The position numbers were made by a program, and so were the translations under genes. A DNA stretch of 64,000 nucleotides from Hyphomicrobiales bacterium (GTDB lineage Bacteria; Pseudomonadota; Alphaproteobacteria; Rhizobiales; NORP267), in assembly GCA_021775875.1 (NCBI GenBank), contig JAJFHA010000017.1, positions 1 to 64,000 of the forward strand, given 5' to 3'. Positions 7,884-17,767 of this stretch are shown piece after piece. The notes beneath the pieces were generated by a model. The model worked only from the letters and a program-made list of their open reading frames with translations. It searched no databases and was not told the origin of the DNA. Each line of letters opens with the position of its first letter. The first letter of the stretch is position 1.

Positions 7884-7976
7884 AACATCCATAATACAAA
7901 ACGACTTAGACTGATATTGAGAACACGTCAGCCCATGCTTGCCTTTTCAAATTTCAGCCCTAGCCTCGTGCGGGCA

Positions 7977-8266
<290 letters not shown>

Positions 8267-8444
8267 CCAATTAATTTCCAGCTATCTGGCAGCGGCGTTT
8301 TATTGCGCAAAGCGAAGCGCATTGCAACATAAACCGACAGCTTCATGAAGAAAGACTGGTTTTGATGAACGCATGACCCGGATCCCCCTTTGATCTTTCG
8401 CCCCAACAGGCTAAAAGTCGTGGCCGCCAACAAGGAAAAATCTG

Positions 8445-8951
8445 ATGGCTTTGACCCGTGAAAATTTAATGCAGCGCCTGGATGAGCTGGGAATAGAAAG
8501 CGTAACCCGGGATCACGCACCCCTGTTCACGGTTGAAGATTCCAAAAGTCTGCGTGGTGAAATTCCAGGCACGCATTCAAAAAACCTTTTCCTCAAGGAC
8601 AAGAAGGGTGTCCTTTTTCTGGTGGTAGCTGAAGAAGACGCGACGATCAACATGAAACGGTTCCACCAGAAAATCGGCTCGGCACGACTCAGTTTCGGAA
8701 AACCGGATCTGTTGCAGGAAGTGCTGGGCACAACCCCGGGATCTGTTTCGCCCTTCACCCTGATCAACGATACCCATAATCGGGTCATCGTCATTTTGGA
8801 CGCGAACTTGATGGAGAGTGATATTATCAATTTCCACCCCCTCACCAACGAAGCCACCACATCGCTGACACCGCAAGACTTGCTGACATTTATCACCAGC
8901 TGCGGACACGAACCCCGGATCATTCAGGTTGCAGGCGCGGAATCAGTTTGA
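8445..8951 (+). CDS. YbaK/ProX-type aminoacyl-tRNA deacylase (ProXp-ala-like)
   Basis: A 168-aa single-domain trans-editing protein. The family (INS/YbaK superfamily) hydrolyses mischarged tRNA, most often Ala-tRNA(Pro). Visible marks are ESVTRDHAPLFTVEDSKSL near residue 18, SKNLFLKDKKGVLFLVV with the conserved Lys, and the GTTPGSVSPFTLIND loop that lines the substrate pocket. The start is ATG behind AAGGA. It lies just outside the tRNA-Gly boundary and opens the conserved core, upstream of the thioredoxin gene. Deacylase assignment is firm; amino-acid specificity is from family resemblance. Confidence 0.85.
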   Translation: MALTRENLMQRLDELGIESVTRDHAPLFTVEDSKSLRGEIPGTHSKNLFLKDKKGVLFLVVAEEDATINMKRFHQKIGSARLSFGKPDLLQEVLGTTPGSVSPFTLINDTHNRVIVILDANLMESDIINFHPLTNEATTSLTPQDLLTFITSCGHEPRIIQVAGAESV

Positions 8952-9014
8952 TTTTTTTGTTTAAATGACCATCTTGCCGATAATTAAGTACTTCATGGAG
9001 GCGACTAGCCAGAT

Positions 9015-9947
9015 ATGTCCGATAATAATGACCAGATACCGCTTTCCGGCGAGTTGATTTCGCCCCCAAGCAGCGACTTGATTAAAGAATCATCGGAACG
9101 AGAATTCGCAACTGATGTGATCGAACCGTCCCACGACCGCGTTGTGTTGGTGGATTTCTGGGCGCCCTGGTGCGGACCGTGCAAACAATTGACCCCGCTT
9201 CTGGAAAAAGCCGTTCAGGCTGCAAATGGCCGGATCGCTTTGGTCAAAATCAATGTAGATGAGAATCAAGGCATTTCCTCGCAATTGAACATCAAGTCAA
9301 TTCCTGCCGTTTTTGCTTTCAAAGACGGGCAACCGGTCGATGGCTTTATGGGGGCCTTGGGGGAAAGTGAACTGGCTGAATTTATTTCGCGCGTTGCAGG
9401 TGACCCGGAAGCCGACCAGACGATAGAAATGCTCCAGACTGCCAACGCCGCTCTTGAAGCAGGTAACCATGAAGACGCGGCACAGATTTTTGGCGCCCTT
9501 GTTCAAGCGTCTGCCGGACACCCGGACGCAGATGCGGTCGGCGGGTTGGTGCGCTGCTATCTAGCCAGCGGCGATCTGACGGCAGCGGAACAAACTCTGG
9601 CCCTTATGGATGAAACCGATCACGATCACCCGGCGATTTCCGGCGCCCGTGCCGCGCTCGAATTGCTGGCTGATGCCGGACCAGTTGTTGATATTTCTGA
9701 ATTGCAGGCAAAAGTGGATGCTGATGAAAATGATTTTCAGGCCCGTTTCGATCTTGCCATAGGCCTCAATTCCTCAGGCGACCGGGACGGCGCAACTGAT
9801 GCCTTGTGTGAAATTCTGGTAAGAAAAAGAGACTGGAATGAGGAAGCTGCCCGCCATCAATTGTTGAAATTTTTTGAAGCCTGGGGGCAAACCGACGAAG
9901 CAACCATTTCCGGACGACGGAAATTGTCTTCGGTTCTGTTTTCTTAA
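9015..9947 (+). CDS. cnoX: Thioredoxin-TPR protein, CnoX/YbbN-like
   Basis: A 310-aa protein with an N-terminal thioredoxin domain (VVLVDFWAPWCGPCKQ near residue 50, then cis-Pro in IKSIPAVFAF) and a C-terminal TPR half rich in Ala/Asp/Glu helices. CnoX proteins act as redox-linked holdases that hand clients to GroEL. Unlike the E. coli protein, this one keeps an intact WCGPC, so it should have true thiol reductase activity. It heads a same-strand group with a LON-domain protein and Trm112-like protein, an arrangement familiar from alphaproteobacteria. Confidence 0.85.
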   Translation: MSDNNDQIPLSGELISPPSSDLIKESSEREFATDVIEPSHDRVVLVDFWAPWCGPCKQLTPLLEKAVQAANGRIALVKINVDENQGISSQLNIKSIPAVFAFKDGQPVDGFMGALGESELAEFISRVAGDPEADQTIEMLQTANAALEAGNHEDAAQIFGALVQASAGHPDADAVGGLVRCYLASGDLTAAEQTLALMDETDHDHPAISGARAALELLADAGPVVDISELQAKVDADENDFQARFDLAIGLNSSGDRDGATDALCEILVRKRDWNEEAARHQLLKFFEAWGQTDEATISGRRKLSSVLFS

Positions 9948-9968
9948 ATTTTCGCTGGAACCGACCCG

Positions 9969-10637
9969 ATGAAATTCTCAGACCAATATGGCAGCCCTGG
10001 TGATATCCCCAAGGTCATTCCTGTCTTTCCCCTGTCCGGCGCCTTGTTGTTACCAAGGGGCCAGCTGCCACTAAATATTTTTGAACCGCGCTATCTCGCC
10101 ATGGTCGATGACGCCATGCGCGGTAATCGATTGATCGGCATGATCCAGCCAAAAACCAAAGATGCCAATGACGGTGTCCCGGAGTTGGAAAATACCGGAA
10201 CCCTCGGTCGCATCACCACCTGGGCTGAAACCGGCGATGATCGTCTCTTGGTCACCCTGGCCGGAATCACGCGTTTTCACGTTGTTGAAGAAGTGCCCGG
10301 CAATAATCCATATAGAAGCATAAAAGCCAGTTACGAAGCCTTCGCGGATGATTTTTTGCTTGAGAGCGATTCCGGCCCTGTCAACCGGGACCAGTTGATT
10401 GCAACCCTGAAGGATTTTGTCGACGCCCAGGATCTGAGTGTCGATTGGGAAGATATCATGGACGCGTCCGATGAAGCCCTGGTCAATGGCCTCTCAATGC
10501 TCAGCCCTTATGGCCCTGAAGAAAAACAGGCCCTGCTCGAAGTTCACGATGTCGGTGCACGGGCCGAACTGTTGATCGCTTTGACCGAATTATTTTTGCA
10601 TCGCGAATGCGAAGACATGCCCGGCCAATTACAATAA
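9969..10637 (+). CDS. LON substrate-binding domain protein
   Basis: A 222-aa stand-alone copy of the N-terminal domain of Lon protease, without the ATPase and protease parts. The opening VIPVFPLSGALLLPRGQLPLNIFEPRYLAMVDDAM is diagnostic (PLSGALLLP, IFEPRYLAM), and GRITTWAETGDDRLLVTLAGITRF is the typical second beta block. The role is probably protein binding. It lies 21 bases after the thioredoxin-TPR gene and 33 bases before the Trm112-like gene, so one transcript is likely. Confidence 0.85.
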   Translation: MKFSDQYGSPGDIPKVIPVFPLSGALLLPRGQLPLNIFEPRYLAMVDDAMRGNRLIGMIQPKTKDANDGVPELENTGTLGRITTWAETGDDRLLVTLAGITRFHVVEEVPGNNPYRSIKASYEAFADDFLLESDSGPVNRDQLIATLKDFVDAQDLSVDWEDIMDASDEALVNGLSMLSPYGPEEKQALLEVHDVGARAELLIALTELFLHRECEDMPGQLQ

Positions 10638-10670
10638 GTTGAGTTGCCACGAGAACAAGGAACTATACCG

Positions 10671-10868
10671 ATGGCAAAAAACGAAAAAGCCAGTGCAGGT
10701 GTTGACCCCAAGCTACTTGAATTGCTTGTCTGTCCGGTGACAAAAACCACATTGCACTATGACGCTGAAGCGGGCGAACTGATCAGCGAAGCCGCCAAGC
10801 TCGCTTATCCCATCCGTGATGGCATTCCGATCATGTTGCCGGAAGAAGCCCGTAAACTTGAAGGTTGA
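10671..10868 (+). CDS. Trm112/YcaR family small protein
   Basis: A 65-aa protein of the UPF0434/Trm112 family. The core [47 protein letters not shown] is typical, but only one Cys (VCPVTK) of the zinc-knuckle pairs found in some homologues is present. In eukaryotes and archaea Trm112 activates methyltransferases; the bacterial role is less defined. The ATG at 10671, nine bases after AAGGA, is preferred to the tracked start at 10644. Confidence 0.85.
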   Translation: MAKNEKASAGVDPKLLELLVCPVTKTTLHYDAEAGELISEAAKLAYPIRDGIPIMLPEEARKLEG

Positions 10869-10875
10869 TTTGGCG

Positions 10876-12159
10876 TCAAACGTCGCCGACCCGCATCAAC
10901 GCAGGCACCCGCCCGGTTTCCCCTGCGGCTTCCCGGGTTAGCAAATTTTTGAGCGGAAGAAACCGGTCCACAAGTCCAAGCCCCACGTCGCGCAATTGTT
11001 TCAGACCGGATATCCGGTTGGAAAAGATCCGGTTGATCCCATCCATCGCCATGGCGTTTGAGACCACGTCGAACCGTCGCCAGGTTTGATAACGCTCCAG
11101 CACGGTCAGACTGGCAAAATCTTCGCCCACCCGCTGGGCTTCGATCAATGTATCGCCCAGCGCCGCCACATCCTTAAATCCAAGATTGGCGCCCTGTCCG
11201 GCAAGCGGGTGCAGCCGGTGCGCCGCGTCTCCGATAACCACAATTCCGGGCGCGACAAAATCCCGCGCCAACGTCATGCCAAGTGGAAACGCCTGGGGTC
11301 CAGAGATCATTCGCGCCTCGCCAAACTGGTGTCCCAAGCGCAATTGCAGGGCTTCAAGAAATCCTGCTTCATCCAAATCCATTAAACGCCGGGCTTCCCG
11401 TCTTTCTTCAGACCAGACCAGCGATCCGCGATGCGCATATTCACTGTTCCCCACAAGGGGCAACATGGCGAACGGACCGGCGGGAAGAAAATGCTGGATC
11501 GCCCGACCCTTATGTGGCCGGTCAAGCGCGATAGTCGCGACAATGCCGGTCTGGCCATAATCCCAATCCGTAGTTTTTATCCCCGCCATGCGGCGGATGC
11601 TGGATTTGGCACCATCGGCGGCTACAACAAGCCGGGTTGAAAGAGAGCCGTTCTTTTCAAGCGTGACATTGACGATACCGCCGTTGCGCTCGACACCCGT
11701 TACCCGGTCAGGAGCGATGACACTGATCCGTTTGTCCTGTTTCACCCGCGCCTTCAGGACAGCGAGCAGATAATGACTTTCAACAATCGCCGCTGCTTCC
11801 TTGCCATCTTCCGAACTATCTTCCGTTGGCAATTCCAGCAGGGGCGGGCGCACCATTTGATCAAGTTCACCGTCGCTGATCAGCATTTTTGATACCGGCT
11901 GCGCATACGGCGCGACTTTGTCCCAAACCCCGAGCCGCGCCAGCATCCGCCGACTGGCCGCTGTGATCGCAAAAGAGCGCAAATCCCTGGCTGCATCGTT
12001 TCGGGTGAACACCACCTTGTCGACCAGAACAATGTTCCCGGCTCCGGTTTCAGCAAGCGCCGCCAATGCAAGCGCCTGCGCCATACCCACCAGCCCACCG
12101 CCGACAATCAGGACAGGACATTTGATCGAGTTATTTGATGTCTGGCTCTTACGCATCAT
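10876..12159 (-). CDS. UbiH/COQ6-family FAD-dependent ubiquinone hydroxylase
   Basis: A 427-aa class A flavin monooxygenase. The Rossmann start VLIVGGGLVGMAQALALA, the VVAADGAKSSIRRMAGI segment and the second FAD motif VVIGDAAHRLHPLAGQGANLGFKDV are all present. The family hydroxylates the aromatic ring in ubiquinone synthesis. Alphaproteobacteria use varied UbiH/UbiL/UbiM sets, so the ring position cannot be assigned from sequence. It converges on the Trm112-like gene with seven bases between and diverges from tesB. Confidence 0.85.
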   Translation of the reverse strand: MMRKSQTSNNSIKCPVLIVGGGLVGMAQALALAALAETGAGNIVLVDKVVFTRNDAARDLRSFAITAASRRMLARLGVWDKVAPYAQPVSKMLISDGELDQMVRPPLLELPTEDSSEDGKEAAAIVESHYLLAVLKARVKQDKRISVIAPDRVTGVERNGGIVNVTLEKNGSLSTRLVVAADGAKSSIRRMAGIKTTDWDYGQTGIVATIALDRPHKGRAIQHFLPAGPFAMLPLVGNSEYAHRGSLVWSEERREARRLMDLDEAGFLEALQLRLGHQFGEARMISGPQAFPLGMTLARDFVAPGIVVIGDAAHRLHPLAGQGANLGFKDVAALGDTLIEAQRVGEDFASLTVLERYQTWRRFDVVSNAMAMDGINRIFSNRISGLKQLRDVGLGLVDRFLPLKNLLTREAAGETGRVPALMRVGDV

Positions 12160-12252
12160 GATGACCCATTCAGGAAAATGTGGAAATCAGTACTTCTCGT
12201 ATCCGCAGTTTGGATTATATTGCACACAACCTGCAACCAGGAAAATTTTTCC

Positions 12253-13128
12253 ATGACCGATCCCGTAAAAGAATTGCTCGATACCCTTGATCTTGAGCCG
12301 CTTGAAAAAAATCTGTTTCGCGGCCTCAGCCCGCAGGTCGGGTGGCAACGGGTTTTTGGCGGCCAAGTGATTGGGCAAGCGCTGGTTGCAGTTCGCCGCA
12401 CCGTTGAAGATCGTGCCGCCCATTCCCTGCATGGCTATTTTATGCGCCCGGGCGATCCCTCCGTGCCGATCATTTATGAAGTTGACCGGATCAGGGACGG
12501 GCGCAGTTTCACCACCCGCCGGGTCGTCGCGATCCAGCATGGCAAAGCAATTTTTTCCATGTCGGCCTCGTTTCACAATAACGAGGACAGTCTGGACCAT
12601 CAATTTACAATGCCTGATGTTCCGATGCCCGAAGACCTGGCAAGTGAAGCTGAGCTTCGCGACATGTTTATCGACAAGATGCCGGAAAGCGCACGACGCT
12701 ATTGGGAACGCGCCCGCCCGATTGAAATGCGCCCGGTCGATCTGACCCATTTTGTCTCAGACAAAATTCTCGATCCGATCCAGAATGTCTGGTTCAAAGC
12801 GACCAGTCCGTTGCCAGACGATGTAGCGATCCATGAATGCGTGCTCGCATACGCCTCCGACATGACGCTTCTGGACACATCTCTTTTTGCCCATGGTCGT
12901 AGTTTTTTTAACCGGGATCTGCAATTAGCCAGCCTGGATCATGCCATGTGGTTCCATCGGCCTTTTCGCGCCGACGAATGGCTGCTCTATCACCAGGATA
13001 GTCCTTCAACCAGCGGCGCACGAGGTTTTAATCGTGGCTCCGTTTATACCCGCGACGGGGTCCTTGTGGCATCCGTCACCCAGGAAGGTCTGATCAGAGT
13101 CATCCAAAAAGAAAAACAAGGTCACTGA
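12253..13128 (+). CDS. tesB: Acyl-CoA thioesterase II (TesB)
   Basis: A 291-aa double hot-dog thioesterase hydrolysing medium and long acyl-CoA. The N-terminal GLSPQVGWQRVFGGQVIGQALVA with HSLHGYFMRPGDP forms the first hot-dog, and the second contains ASLDHAMWFHRPFRADEWLLYHQDSPS with the Asp/His/Gln active-site area. I choose ATG 12253 after AGGAAA; the tracked ORF adds 25 upstream residues unlike the family. It diverges from the UbiH-like gene across a short AT-rich promoter region. Confidence 0.9.
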   Translation: MTDPVKELLDTLDLEPLEKNLFRGLSPQVGWQRVFGGQVIGQALVAVRRTVEDRAAHSLHGYFMRPGDPSVPIIYEVDRIRDGRSFTTRRVVAIQHGKAIFSMSASFHNNEDSLDHQFTMPDVPMPEDLASEAELRDMFIDKMPESARRYWERARPIEMRPVDLTHFVSDKILDPIQNVWFKATSPLPDDVAIHECVLAYASDMTLLDTSLFAHGRSFFNRDLQLASLDHAMWFHRPFRADEWLLYHQDSPSTSGARGFNRGSVYTRDGVLVASVTQEGLIRVIQKEKQGH

Positions 13129-13256
13129 TTAAAAATTAATCTCTTAAAATAAACTGCTTAAATTTTAGGCATATTTGTTTTTTTGTGACCGAATATTCTC
13201 AGATTTGCTCCTATAATTCTTTTTATAACAATAGCTTATGACTTTTTCCAACCAAT

Positions 13257-13272
13257 TGGCACAAGGCTTGAA
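13257..13272 (+). promoter_or_regulatory. Sigma54-like promoter of the glnK relic/amtB
   Basis: TGGCAC, five bases, then TTGAA matches the -24/-12 consensus TGGCAC-N5-TTGCA except for C to A at -12. It lies 64 bases before the relic glnK start in a 292-bp AT-rich intergenic stretch (13129-13420). NtrC-dependent sigma54 control is the rule for glnK-amtB operons, which supports the call. No clear NtrC sites were seen upstream. Confidence 0.55.
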
Positions 13273-13335
13273 TATCCCTTGTTGAGTCGCCCGGTATGTT
13301 TCCGGTCATGTGATGATTAAAAACAGGGGACAAGC

Positions 13336-13416
13336 ATGAAATTGATCATAACGATCATCAAACCCTTCAAGCTTGATGCCGAACGCGGACGCACTTTAGT
13401 GATCGCACAGGAGTAG
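13336..13416 (+). pseudogene. glnK: glnK relic (PII protein gene with internal deletion)
   Basis: ATG after GGGGACAAGC opens an ORF reading MKLIITIIKPFKLD, the exact N-terminal strand of PII proteins. It then runs AERGRTLVIAQE and stops after 26 codons instead of about 112. In another frame the following bases read NADAL-stop, which resembles a GlnK C-terminus. The gene therefore seems to keep its first some 15 codons and last some six, joined out of frame. Position directly before amtB is exactly that of glnK. The T-loop and ATP site are gone, so no functional PII can be made here. Confidence 0.75.
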
Positions 13417-13420
13417 TTTC

Positions 13421-14740
13421 ATGAGCAAGACAAGTCTTTTTCTAAAAACCGGTCTGGGCGCATTGTTGCTCCTTTCCGGACCTGCCATGGCGCAGGAAAC
13501 GCCTGAATTCGCCAAGGCGATGGACACCACCTTTATCTTCAACACGCTGTTATTTCTGATCTGCGGCTTTCTCGTTATGTGGATGGCTGCTGGTTTCGCC
13601 ATGCTCGAAGCTGGCATGGTCCGCACCAAAAACGTTTCCATGCAATGCCTGAAAAATATCGGGCTGTTTTCTATCGCCGGACTGGCCTATTGGCTGGTCG
13701 GCTACAACCTGATGTATGATGGCGTCGATGGTGGTTATATGGGATCGTTCTCGATGTTCACGACCCCTGATCCGTCCGAAGACGCTGGCAGTTACGCTGC
13801 CGGGTCCGACTGGTTCTTCCAGATGGTATTCTGCGCCACCGCCGCATCCATTGTTTCAGGCACAATTGCTGAACGTATCAAAATCTGGCCGTTCTTTATT
13901 TTCACCGCACTCCTGACCGGGTTTCTCTACCCAATTACAGGTGCCTGGAAATGGGGCGCAGGCTGGCTTCAAGTAGCCAATTTTCAGGATTTCGCTGGTT
14001 CAACCCTGGTGCATTCTGTTGGCGGATGGGCTGCCTTGGCTGGCGCTGTCATTCTCGGTGCCCGGGTCGGCAAATACAATAAACAAGGTCAAGTTATGCC
14101 AATGCCCGGTTCCAACATGCCGCTGGCAACGCTTGGTACTTTCATTTTGTGGCTCGGCTGGTTCGGCTTTAATGGCGGTTCTCAATTGGCGCTTGGCACG
14201 ATTGCTGATGCGTCTGCAGTGGCCCGTATTTTTGTCAACACCAACATCGCCGCAGCTGCAGGTGTTGTCGCCGCAATCACCCTCACCCAGTTGATGTACA
14301 AGAAGATCGACCTGACTATGGCGCTCAACGGTGCTTTGGCTGGTCTGGTTTCGATCACCGCTGAACCGCTGACACCCAGCATGCCAGCCGCTGCCTTTAT
14401 CGGCGCCGTTGGTGGCGTGATCGTCGTCTTCGCCGTTCCCATGTTGGACCGGTTGAAAATCGATGACGTGGTCGGTGCGATTCCCGTTCATTTGTTGGCC
14501 GGTATCTGGGGAACCCTGATTGTGCCATTCACCAATGGCGGCGCGACTTATGGCGCCCAAATTATCGGGATCGTGGCAATCGGCGCGTTCACCCTGACCG
14601 CCAGCACGATTCTATGGTATGCGCTGAAACTTACCATCGGAATCCGCCCGAGCCTGGAAGACGAAGTGGCTGGACTGGATACGGCGGAAGTCGGGTTGGA
14701 GGCCTATCCGGAATTCGGTCAGGGCAGTCAACGGATATAA
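13421..14740 (+). CDS. amtB: Ammonium transporter AmtB
   Basis: A 439-aa Amt/Rh channel. An N-terminal signal-like segment (LGALLLLSGPAMAQE) precedes 11 membrane helices. Family marks are AGFAMLEAGMVRTKN, AGSTLVHSVGGWAALAGAVILG with the first pore His, WLGWFGFNGGSQ and IPVHLLAGIWGTL with the second pore His. The C-terminal tail that contacts GlnK is present. CACAGGAG gives a strong ribosome site within the glnK relic's last codons. Expression is probably sigma54/nitrogen controlled, but the cognate PII gene beside it is broken. Confidence 0.95.
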   Translation: MSKTSLFLKTGLGALLLLSGPAMAQETPEFAKAMDTTFIFNTLLFLICGFLVMWMAAGFAMLEAGMVRTKNVSMQCLKNIGLFSIAGLAYWLVGYNLMYDGVDGGYMGSFSMFTTPDPSEDAGSYAAGSDWFFQMVFCATAASIVSGTIAERIKIWPFFIFTALLTGFLYPITGAWKWGAGWLQVANFQDFAGSTLVHSVGGWAALAGAVILGARVGKYNKQGQVMPMPGSNMPLATLGTFILWLGWFGFNGGSQLALGTIADASAVARIFVNTNIAAAAGVVAAITLTQLMYKKIDLTMALNGALAGLVSITAEPLTPSMPAAAFIGAVGGVIVVFAVPMLDRLKIDDVVGAIPVHLLAGIWGTLIVPFTNGGATYGAQIIGIVAIGAFTLTASTILWYALKLTIGIRPSLEDEVAGLDTAEVGLEAYPEFGQGSQRI

Positions 14741-14776
14741 TATCCCGGCCTGAATATTCCAAAACAATCAAGCCAG

Positions 14777-14810
14777 AAGGACCCACTATAAAATGTGGGT
14801 CCTTTTTGTT
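14777..14810 (+). terminator. Rho-independent terminator after amtB
   Basis: AAGGACCCAC (14777-14786) pairs perfectly with GTGGGTCCTT (14795-14804) around an AT-rich 8-base loop, followed by TTTTTGTTT. It lies 36 bases after the amtB stop and fits a strong intrinsic terminator. Confidence 0.9.
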
Positions 14811-14961
14811 TACAAAAATGCCTTCGCTTTAAGCTTAATCCACACTTAACCAACACCGGCTAAAGTTATGCCATGCACCGGGTCATCACCGAACCATCCG
14901 GGGTTGGGACCGTCCTTTGGGACGATTTCGTTCAGTATCAAGTCAGTGTGGAGTATTCGGT

Positions 14962-17610
14962 TTGGGTCTTATCGCCAATTCTGTCCCTATAGACACCCTC
15001 GTTCCCGAAAACATCCGGCACGCCGTTGGCCGCCGGGCATATCTGTTTTCCGGCCTTACCATGGTCCTGTTTGGGAGCGCCATCGCTCTTGCGCTCGCCA
15101 CCTGGTCGATCAGCGATCCAAGCCTCAACCATGCCGTGACTGGTGACATCAACAACGCTCTTGGTCGGCCCGGCGCCATTATCGCCGACTTGTTGATGCA
15201 ATTATTCGGTCTGATTTCGATATTTTTGGTGGCATTCTTCACATTTTGGGGCGTTCGACTTCTGCGCAAACAACAAATGCCAACACCTGCTCGGCGCTTC
15301 ATCCTGAGCCTTTTGGCATTGGCCGCTGGTGCTACAGCCATTGCCGCCCTGCCAACGCCTGGATCCTGGCCGTTACCAACCGCTTTGGGTGGGTTTCTCG
15401 GAGATTTTTTATACCAGTCGATTGGCAGCATTACCGGCAGCCAAATGGGGTTCTTTACAAACCTGTTGGTTTTTCTGGCCGCTTCCGCATGTTTCACATT
15501 GCTGGCGCTACGGGCTCTTGATCTGTCGCTGAAATCCTTTTCTTCGCCAGAAGAAACCGCCACACCCGAGATTGTCGAACAGGAATTTGAGGACGATTAT
15601 GAAGACTATTTTGACGATGATGAAACAGACAATAATGCCTGGTTAGGCGCAGCCGGTCATATAGGTTTGAGCCTGCGCGCCCGTATCCGGCGGCTGTTTC
15701 GCCGCACGCCTCAAGCGATCCCGACCATTCAAGAGGAACAGACGAGAGCTCATGAAGGCTTGTTCATGAAGATGGTCCGCTGGGGTTTTGCCCGGTTGAG
15801 AGGTACCCAGGATTCCAGCTACGATTACGAGTCTGCGGATTTCATCCGCTCCCCCGACAATGGCGACAGGGTCGAACCAATATTCAACGAAAGTGCGCCT
15901 GCATATTCCGCTCCGTTCGTACAGGCGACCGAACAATCTGATACTGGCAATTATGCTGATTATGAAGATTTCCAGGACAACGCGATTGACGGGGAAATGT
16001 ATCCTGAACATGTTTATGAGATGCCGCGGGTAGAAGCCCCCACTGCCCGACCGAAACAAGGGAAACGCATCAGCCGCGAAGCCCAGCCTTCGCTGCTGCC
16101 ATCCCGCGATTTTGTTTTACCGCCGTTGCGCCTTCTCTCGAAACCGACAAAAATTTCACCGCAAAAGGCGACAAATCTCGAGTCTCTTGAACAAAATGCC
16201 CGCATGCTCGAAAGCGTTCTTGAAGATTACGGCATCAAGGGTGAAATCATCAAGGTCCGTCCCGGCCCGGTCGTCACCCTGTACGAACTGGAACCGGCAC
16301 CCGGCATCAAATCCGCCCGCGTGATCGGGCTGGCCGATGATATTGCCCGCTCAATGAGCGCCATTTCGGCGCGTATCGCGGTTATCCCGGGGCGCAACGC
16401 CATCGGCATCGAATTGCCGAATTCCGAACGGGAAACCGTATTTTTACGCGAGGTTCTGGGTTCCGAGACTTTCGAGAAGAGCAAATCCAAACTTCCTCTG
16501 GTGTTGGGCAAAACAATTGGCGGTGAACCTGTAATCGCCGATCTCGCCCGCATGCCGCATCTTCTGATCGCAGGCACCACCGGTTCGGGTAAATCAGTTG
16601 GCATCAATGCCATGATCCTGTCCCTGCTGTACCGGTTGCCGCCGGACAAATGCAAGCTGATCATGATCGATCCAAAAATGCTTGAATTGTCGGTTTATGA
16701 CGGTATCCCGCATCTGCTGTCGCCGGTTGTCACCGACCCAAAAAAGGCTGTCGTTGCCCTCAAATGGACCGTGCGCGAAATGGAAGAGCGCTACAAGAAA
16801 ATGTCCAAGCTTGGGGTCCGCAATATCGACGGCTTCAACCAGCGTGTCGTCGATGCCCGCGAAAAGGGCGAAGTAGTTTCCCGCACTGTCCAGACCGGGT
16901 TCGATAAGGAAACCGGCAAGGCGGTTTACGAGACCGAGGAAATGAGCCTTGATGAAATGCCGTTCATTGTCGTCATCGTCGATGAGATGGCCGATTTGAT
17001 GATGGTAGCTGGCAAGGATATTGAAGGCACCATCCAGCGTCTCGCCCAGATGGCCCGCGCCGCCGGCATTCATATCGTCACCGCCACCCAGCGCCCGAGT
17101 GTCGACGTTATCACTGGCACCATCAAAGCCAATTTCCCAACCCGGATTTCGTTCCAGGTCACTTCAAAAATCGATTCCCGCACCATCCTTGGCGAACAAG
17201 GAGCCGAACAATTGCTCGGCCAGGGAGATATGTTGCACATGGCAGGTGGTGGACGCATCAGCCGCGTCCATGGTGCATTCGTATCCGATGACGAAGTAGA
17301 GAGGGTCGTCAATCACCTCAAAAAACAGGGCGTGCCTGAATATCTTGATGTGGTCACCGAGGATTCAGAAGAATCCGATATTGATGCGTCAACCGGGATG
17401 CCTGTAAACAGCGACGGCGACGATCTTTATAATCGCGCCGTGAATATCGTGCTCCATGACCGCAAAGCATCCACCAGCTATATCCAGCGCCGTCTGTCGA
17501 TCGGCTATAACCGCGCTGCCACCATCATCGAGCAGATGGAAGCGGAAGGTGTCATCAGCGGCGCCAATCATGCCGGGAAACGTGATATTCTGGTCGGCGA
17601 AGACGCCTGA
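14962..17610 (+). CDS. ftsK: DNA translocase FtsK
   Basis: A septum-anchored dsDNA pump that clears chromosome termini and activates XerCD at dif. Layout: four or five N-terminal membrane helices (residues about 25-200), an acidic linker ([15 protein letters not shown]), then the RecA-type motor with Walker [12 protein letters not shown] near 537 and Walker [13 protein letters not shown] near 668. A C-terminal gamma winged helix ends in [13 protein letters not shown] prefer the TTG at 14962 behind GGAG over the TTG at 14917; about 882 aa. The gap 14811-14961 holds nothing else clear. Confidence 0.93.
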   Translation: MGLIANSVPIDTLVPENIRHAVGRRAYLFSGLTMVLFGSAIALALATWSISDPSLNHAVTGDINNALGRPGAIIADLLMQLFGLISIFLVAFFTFWGVRLLRKQQMPTPARRFILSLLALAAGATAIAALPTPGSWPLPTALGGFLGDFLYQSIGSITGSQMGFFTNLLVFLAASACFTLLALRALDLSLKSFSSPEETATPEIVEQEFEDDYEDYFDDDETDNNAWLGAAGHIGLSLRARIRRLFRRTPQAIPTIQEEQTRAHEGLFMKMVRWGFARLRGTQDSSYDYESADFIRSPDNGDRVEPIFNESAPAYSAPFVQATEQSDTGNYADYEDFQDNAIDGEMYPEHVYEMPRVEAPTARPKQGKRISREAQPSLLPSRDFVLPPLRLLSKPTKISPQKATNLESLEQNARMLESVLEDYGIKGEIIKVRPGPVVTLYELEPAPGIKSARVIGLADDIARSMSAISARIAVIPGRNAIGIELPNSERETVFLREVLGSETFEKSKSKLPLVLGKTIGGEPVIADLARMPHLLIAGTTGSGKSVGINAMILSLLYRLPPDKCKLIMIDPKMLELSVYDGIPHLLSPVVTDPKKAVVALKWTVREMEERYKKMSKLGVRNIDGFNQRVVDAREKGEVVSRTVQTGFDKETGKAVYETEEMSLDEMPFIVVIVDEMADLMMVAGKDIEGTIQRLAQMARAAGIHIVTATQRPSVDVITGTIKANFPTRISFQVTSKIDSRTILGEQGAEQLLGQGDMLHMAGGGRISRVHGAFVSDDEVERVVNHLKKQGVPEYLDVVTEDSEESDIDASTGMPVNSDGDDLYNRAVNIVLHDRKASTSYIQRRLSIGYNRAATIIEQMEAEGVISGANHAGKRDILVGEDA

Positions 17611-17767
17611 CCCGACGCCAGAAATTACCGGAAAATTAACCACGTTTGATCAAGTTCACATAAGATGGCCGCAACAGATTTTGTGGTCCAACCGATCTTT
17701 TGCCACATTGATCCCGTTAGGTTCCGGCAATTGATCACCCGTCTTGCAGCAAGGAATATTCGATCAA

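Noticed and set aside
13396-13641. 81-aa minus-strand ORF and other antisense ORFs over amtB
   Set aside because: Shadows of amtB frames with no ribosome site.
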